From CADCTM01 sp049671305 (GTDB taxonomy: Bacteria; Cyanobacteriota; Cyanobacteriia; Cyanobacteriales; Coleofasciculaceae), in the NCBI GenBank assembly GCA_049671305.1, contig JBATUR010000006.1, positions 1 through 27,902 of the forward strand: 27,902 nucleotides of DNA. The letters are read 5' to 3'. How positions within the stretch are numbered: the stretch's first letter is position 1; each line of letters opens with the position of its first letter. A program made the position numbers and the translations under genes. This document shows positions 24,280 through 27,902 of this stretch, one piece after another. Under the pieces are notes generated by a model. It was not told the origin of the DNA and did no database searches. It worked only from the letters and a program-made list of their open reading frames with translations.

Positions 24280-24399
24280 ATACCAATTGTGAGTCAAATC
24301 AACGGATTGCTGGCTGAGTTTAGTAGTTTTGACGGTAGTTGCAAGATTATCCGTTGGTGTTTAACGTCAAGTCAGAACGAGCAAATTGAAGCATATTGA
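24280..24399 (+). pseudogene. Remnant of a third ABM-domain paralogue
   Basis: Reading from ATA at 24280, the frame gives IPIVSQINGLLAEF, nearly the same as MPIVNQANGLLAEF at the start of the gene at 25025. The upstream GAGG is also conserved at a similar distance. The start ATG has become ATA. After LLAEF the similarity is lost, and the frame ends QNEQIEAY-stop at 24397-24399, which loosely recalls the RNEF or DNEY near the ends of the two intact genes. This looks like a copy with a large internal deletion. A GTG at 24289 could still start a 36-codon peptide. Confidence 0.6.
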
Positions 24400-24408
24400 G
24401 GATTGTTT

Positions 24409-25047
24409 ATGGTTCAGATTGATCGGTCAAATACCGCGCTCGTCGGACTAGATCTGTATACGGTTGCAGAGAGGCACCAATCAGGATTAGTGAATGCGCT
24501 CAAAGAGCAAATCAAATCCTGGAAGTCCAATCCCTACTTTGTATCAGCTAGTGTGCATCAAAGCTTAGATAGGGTTCGCGTCTTCACTTACAGTCAATGG
24601 CAACCCAAGTTTGATCATCGCAGTTTACATCGTCCAGTAGTGTTAAGTGAGTTTTTTCCGCCGGACTCCTTGCAGTTAGAAGTGTCAGCAAGCAAATCGA
24701 TATCGGCAGAAGTTGAGATCGTTGTAGGCGATCTCATTACCCATCTGGCTGAGTTTCGCATGATGCCCTCGAATCAACCTGAGATGGTGAAGCGAACAAC
24801 GACCGAACTCGACCAAGCGATGAGTAACTCACCGGGACTCATGTCGGCAACATTTCATCGCAGTTTGGACGGAACCCGGATGTTCAATTACGGACAGTGG
24901 GAGAGTCAAGAAGCGTTTGAAGCAATCTTGAAGCAACCGGGATTTAATCCAGACAAGCCCTATTGGGAAGGATTAGCGCGAAACGAGTTTCATTTGTATC
25001 ATATTGTACACTCTGAGGTTTCAAATGCCTATTGTCAACCAAGCTAA
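24409..25047 (+). CDS. Protein with two antibiotic-biosynthesis-monooxygenase (ABM-like) domains, copy 1
   Basis: The ATG at 24409, with GAGG 8 bases before it, is preferred over the TTG at 24403 and gives 212 residues. Two dimeric alpha-beta-barrel units follow each other. Unit 1 (about 10-95) contains FVSASVHQSLDRVRVFTYSQW; unit 2 (about 105-205) contains GLMSATFHRSLDGTRMFNYGQW, the usual ABM pattern of H-x-S-x-D-G...Y-x-QW. ABM-like proteins act as small monooxygenases, heme-degrading enzymes or binding proteins; none of these activities can be assigned here. The protein is soluble, with no signal. It overlaps the next gene by 23 bases and is evidently its paralogue. Base composition looks higher in GC than the flanking metal genes. 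The pair lies on the strand opposite the efflux genes and separates pump from adaptor. Confidence 0.78.
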   Translation: MVQIDRSNTALVGLDLYTVAERHQSGLVNALKEQIKSWKSNPYFVSASVHQSLDRVRVFTYSQWQPKFDHRSLHRPVVLSEFFPPDSLQLEVSASKSISAEVEIVVGDLITHLAEFRMMPSNQPEMVKRTTTELDQAMSNSPGLMSATFHRSLDGTRMFNYGQWESQEAFEAILKQPGFNPDKPYWEGLARNEFHLYHIVHSEVSNAYCQPS

Positions 25048-25639
25048 TGGTTTGCTGGCTGAGTTCGCTATATTTCCTGTGGAACCTGACCGCCAAGCAA
25101 GTTTAGTGAAACAAACCATTCAAAATATCGAGTCTGTTCTCAAGCATAAAGTGGGATTTACTTCTGGCTCAGTTCTCCGTAGCCGTGACGGGTTGCGTGT
25201 AACAAGCTATGTTCAATGGGCAGATCAAGAATCTTATATCGCCACTCAATCATTCACGGATTTTGTTGTTCCAGATGTTCACCTATTTGAAATCTTTGCC
25301 GCAGAACCTAAAGATAGCGAGTTGCATCTCTCGTCAAGCATGGACGGTCTGATCAACTTTGGCATTTTTAAGATGAAGCAGCCTGAGAACCAGCCTCGAT
25401 TTATTGATTTATTTCGGCAGGCGCTAGAAATGGTATCGGGACAGCCAGGACTGATTTCGACTCATGCCCACCGCAGTCTTGAAGGTTTGCGTTGCATTAA
25501 CTTTGGACATTGGCGATCGCTCGAAGAGTATACAGCAATGGATTCAAATCATCCGTTCTCTTCCGTTTTTGGAGAAATGCTTGATTTGGCAGATAACGAG
25601 TACCAGAAGACATTGCATGAAGTAGTTTTCACAACCTGA
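25025..25639 (+). CDS. Protein with two ABM-like domains, copy 2
   Basis: The ATG at 25025 follows GAGG (25015-25018) with ideal spacing and lies inside the 3' end of copy 1, so translation is probably coupled. The 204-residue product has unit 1 (about 10-95; GFTSGSVLRSRDGLRVTSYVQW, then FTDFVVPDVHLFEIFA) and unit 2 (about 110-200; GLISTHAHRSLEGLRCINFGHW). It is a diverged tandem duplicate of copy 1: two barrels per chain, each able to act as half of the dimer that single-domain ABM proteins form. The substrate is unknown. The N-terminal MPIVNQANGLLAEF is also the part preserved in the remnant at 24280, so this family has expanded locally. Downstream lies debris of another gene on the opposite strand. 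Confidence 0.78.
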   Translation: MPIVNQANGLLAEFAIFPVEPDRQASLVKQTIQNIESVLKHKVGFTSGSVLRSRDGLRVTSYVQWADQESYIATQSFTDFVVPDVHLFEIFAAEPKDSELHLSSSMDGLINFGIFKMKQPENQPRFIDLFRQALEMVSGQPGLISTHAHRSLEGLRCINFGHWRSLEEYTAMDSNHPFSSVFGEMLDLADNEYQKTLHEVVFTT

Positions 25640-25694
25640 TTAGTTACCATCTGGGGATAAGGTAAGCGATCGCTTTTCTATCAAATTAAATCCT

Positions 25695-25781
25695 CTAACT
25701 AATACTTTCCGGGTTAATCCCTCTTTCTCGTAATAACTCCATCAATTGCTCTGCCGTTCATCTAGAGTCAAAAATTTCTTA
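25695..25781 (-). pseudogene. Frameshifted C-terminal gene fragment
   Basis: On the minus strand, one frame reads KKFLTLDERQ (25781-25752) and the next, one base shift later, reads QLMELLRERGINPESIS-stop (25748-25695). Joined, they look like the C-terminus of a protein with a helical tail. The ending LLRERGINPES resembles the C-terminal tail of some Uma2-type nucleases, but that is a guess. No upstream part of the gene survives. It lies in the 184-base gap before the RND adaptor gene's end, which also contains a HIP1 site at 25667. Confidence 0.4.
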
Positions 25782-25823
25782 GCTTGCACAGGCTATTTAG
25801 TTAATTAGGAATATTGATAATTT

Positions 25824-27509
25824 TTACTTGTGAATCTCGACTTCTGATTCTTGATTCGTAACCTGATGGTTATCGCTCCATAATGGTGCATCCTCAGAAG
25901 CTGCATTACTAGAAACAGGATAACTCCCAGGTGCGAAATTGTTGAGAGAATTATCTGATAAATCGGCAAGTTTTGTAGATACTGGAATCAACTTCTGATT
26001 AGTGCGACGCCCTAACCAAAAAGCACCTGCAAACACAGTAACGACTCCTCCAGTAGCTGAGATAATTAACCACCAAGGCATCCCAGAATTAGTTACTTTG
26101 GATGGTGCCACTACATGATCTTCTTTCGGCTTGCTACCACCCCGCAAAGACTGAGCATAAAGTTGAGGCGCACGCTGAGTAACAATCATATCTCCTTCAA
26201 ACAAACCACTTTTAATTTCAACCATGTCCCCCGAAGTTTGCCCTAACATAACTTCAGCAGATTGATAAGCATTGCCACTTTGAACATAAACAATTTTTTT
26301 GCCATTGCCCTCAACAACCGCTGAATTTGGAACCGCTAAAATAGCTGTCGGCGTTTGGTTTGTTAACACCTCTAATTGAGCAAACATCCCCGGTTTAAGA
26401 AGACCATCAGTATTATCTAATTCAGCCTTAACTGGCACAATTCGCGTTTCTCCTTCCACCGCAGAGCCGATTGTAGCAATCTTTCCCGTAAAAGTACGAC
26501 CTGGCAGCGTCGCCACATTCAAGCTTATTCCTTGACCTATTTTTACTTTATTTAAATCTTTTTCATAAATATTTGCGGTGGCAAAAACACGAGTGTCATT
26601 GACAATTGTCATCAACCTGCCGCCGGTATCCTGAAATGATTGACCAAGAGTAACTTCTCTATCAGCAATTGTGCCAGAAATAGGAGCCGTTACCGTCACT
26701 AATCCTTGCTCATTGGCGCGAGTTCCCAATTGTGAGAGCCTTGTCTGATAAATAGTATTGCTAAGACGGACACGAGATTGAGCTGCTGCGACAGAAGCTT
26801 GGGCGCGTTTGAGTTGGGCTTCTGCTGCTAATACTTCTCGGCGACTACTGGCTTTAGTTAGTTGCGCTTGACCTTCTCTTAAGTGAGCTTGCGACTCTAG
26901 CATACTGCGCCGTGGCAGCGCTCCGGCATTCGCCAACTCTTGATCTCGGTCATATTTTTCCTGGGCTACCTTAACTTCGGTAGTAGCTTGTGCAATGTCA
27001 GCCGCTGCAATTTGACGCTGACGCTCTAAATCATCTTCAGCTAGTTTTAAGTCGGCTTGAGCTTTTTGTAATTCGGCTTGAGCTTCTGCTTGTTTTTCCT
27101 GAGAATTAACGCGCAATTCTACTAAATCAGGAGCAGATACAACGGCAACAGGTTGACCAGCTTTTACTGTAGTACCAGGTTCTACTAAAAGCTCAACTAC
27201 TTTACCAGAAATTGGTGCAGTTACTTCTACCTTTTTGTTAGGTAAGGTTTCAATTTGACCAGTTGTTTTTATGCCAATAGCTAATCGTTGACGTTTAACT
27301 GGTTCAACTTTTATTCCTAATCGTTTGGCAGTTGTAGCATCGACTTGAATGGAACCTGACGCTTGACTAGTTTCACTTCCGCCTTTAAATTCATCTCCAT
27401 GTCCAGCATGAGCTAAAACAGCTACAGGAGTTGTTAGTAAGATCAGGCTCAAGATTGCTCCAGAGAAAGAACAAAGCGACGCAGGGGATTGAGGGTAAGA
27501 GTTACTCAT
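25824..27509 (-). CDS. Heavy-metal RND periplasmic adaptor (CusB/CzcB-like)
   Basis: A 561-residue adaptor with a signal sequence or anchor at 16-33 (LTTPVAVLAHA), directly followed by a His-rich HAGHGDE typical of CzcB/NrsB proteins. Barrel-sandwich halves lie at 88-128 (VTAPISGKVVELLVEPGTTV) and 270-300 (VTVTAPISGTIADREV), flanking a long coiled-coil hairpin (130-265). Beta-barrel and membrane-proximal domains extend to about 450. Unusually, a further hydrophobic segment (about 479-499, MPWWLIISATGGVVTVF) and a 60-residue polar tail follow, so the C-terminus may be anchored too. It should couple the RND pump to an outer-membrane channel. The pump gene lies about 1.8 kb downstream beyond opposite-strand ABM genes. 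The DUF305 gene precedes it by 77 bases on the same strand. Confidence 0.9.
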   Translation of the reverse strand: MSNSYPQSPASLCSFSGAILSLILLTTPVAVLAHAGHGDEFKGGSETSQASGSIQVDATTAKRLGIKVEPVKRQRLAIGIKTTGQIETLPNKKVEVTAPISGKVVELLVEPGTTVKAGQPVAVVSAPDLVELRVNSQEKQAEAQAELQKAQADLKLAEDDLERQRQIAAADIAQATTEVKVAQEKYDRDQELANAGALPRRSMLESQAHLREGQAQLTKASSRREVLAAEAQLKRAQASVAAAQSRVRLSNTIYQTRLSQLGTRANEQGLVTVTAPISGTIADREVTLGQSFQDTGGRLMTIVNDTRVFATANIYEKDLNKVKIGQGISLNVATLPGRTFTGKIATIGSAVEGETRIVPVKAELDNTDGLLKPGMFAQLEVLTNQTPTAILAVPNSAVVEGNGKKIVYVQSGNAYQSAEVMLGQTSGDMVEIKSGLFEGDMIVTQRAPQLYAQSLRGGSKPKEDHVVAPSKVTNSGMPWWLIISATGGVVTVFAGAFWLGRRTNQKLIPVSTKLADLSDNSLNNFAPGSYPVSSNAASEDAPLWSDNHQVTNQESEVEIHK

Positions 27510-27586
27510 GGAGAAGATTGTTGAGTATTGGGAGCAATTTTAAGGCGGTAAGTAAAGGAATTTTATGCTTTAATTTTTTCCATCTA

Positions 27587-27902
27587 TTACTGCTTATACC
27601 AAGCTTGTTTCCACTGTTTCATTTGGTCAATTTCTTTTTGTTGTGAAGTGAGAATTTCTTGAGAGAGTTTCTTAATCTCAGGGCGCTTCGACTTCTTAAG
27701 CGCATCTTCAGCCATAATTAATGCTCCCTCATGATGGGGAATCATCGCATTGATAAAACGTAGGTCAAACTCTGTGTCTGCTTTACCTAAGTCTTGAATC
27801 ATCATCATGGCTTGCATCTGTTCTGATGACATCTCCATAGTATGATTCATCTGAGCATTATGAGCCATTGGTTTATCTCCAGCTTTGGGATACCAAGCTT
27901 TG
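27587..27902 (-). CDS. DUF305-domain protein (5' end outside window)
   Basis: The frame is open to the right edge of the window, so the 93-residue form starting at ATG 27868 is probably not the true start. The visible residues before it are KAWYPKAGDKP. The DUF305 domain is clear: FDLRFINAMIPHHEGALIMAEDALKKS, then EIKKLSQEILTSQQKEIDQMKQW, ending QAWYKQ. The HH of the MIPHHEGA motif and the many Met residues suggest metal binding, and DUF305 proteins are periplasmic, usually exported. Because KAWYP precedes this domain and the same domain ends in QAWYKQ, an earlier DUF305 copy likely lies upstream, making a tandem protein. As I recall, the copper-binding CopM of Synechocystis is built from such domains. 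It is 77 bases upstream of the RND adaptor gene and may share its operon. Confidence 0.85.
   Translation of the reverse strand, partial: KAWYPKAGDKPMAHNAQMNHTMEMSSEQMQAMMMIQDLGKADTEFDLRFINAMIPHHEGALIMAEDALKKSKRPEIKKLSQEILTSQQKEIDQMKQWKQAWYKQ

Overview
The window looks like the chromosome of a cyanobacterium. About ten copies of the HIP1 palindrome GCGATCGC are scattered through it. It also carries families typical of that phylum: a GUN4-domain protein, an RppA/RppB two-component pair, a DUF2808 protein, and a tRNA gene without an encoded CCA end. The DNA is AT-rich. I cannot name the genus.

Left part (1-7870): the tail of an unidentified gene; arsS, a radical-SAM enzyme of arsenosugar biosynthesis, with a TVP38/TMEM64 membrane protein behind it; a GatB/YqeY-domain protein; a large GAF-PAS-PAS-GGDEF-EAL c-di-GMP protein on the minus strand; about 700 bases without a convincing gene; and the RNA ligase gene rtcB with a clear terminator. 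Middle part (8090-15409): a SAM methyltransferase next to an HAD-family protein; tRNA-Ala(CGC); a minus-strand pair made of a 45-residue ORF and a GUN4-HNH nuclease fusion; a truncated FdhF/YdeP-type oxidoreductase pseudogene running into repeats; and an M50 metalloprotease followed by an HlyD-type membrane-fusion protein.

Right part (15511-27902): a heavy-metal resistance island, mostly on the minus strand. It holds a DUF305 protein, an RND periplasmic adaptor, an HME-type RND pump, two putative lipoproteins that may handle metal, a peptidoglycan-binding/C39-like peptidase, a DUF2808 protein, and the response regulator and sensor kinase that probably control the set. A direct-repeat box (TTTCAT, 5 nt, TTTCAT) stands before both the pump gene and the DUF2808-regulator group, which suggests one metal-responsive regulon with autoregulation. 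The pump and its adaptor are separated by a plus-strand insert of two double-ABM-domain genes flanked by gene debris, so the efflux operon appears to have been broken by rearrangement.

The best candidate for something undescribed is the GUN4-HNH fusion with its small upstream ORF: a tetrapyrrole-binding type domain joined to a nuclease domain. The paired regulator boxes, the M50-HlyD pair and the remnant of a third ABM gene are the next most informative observations.
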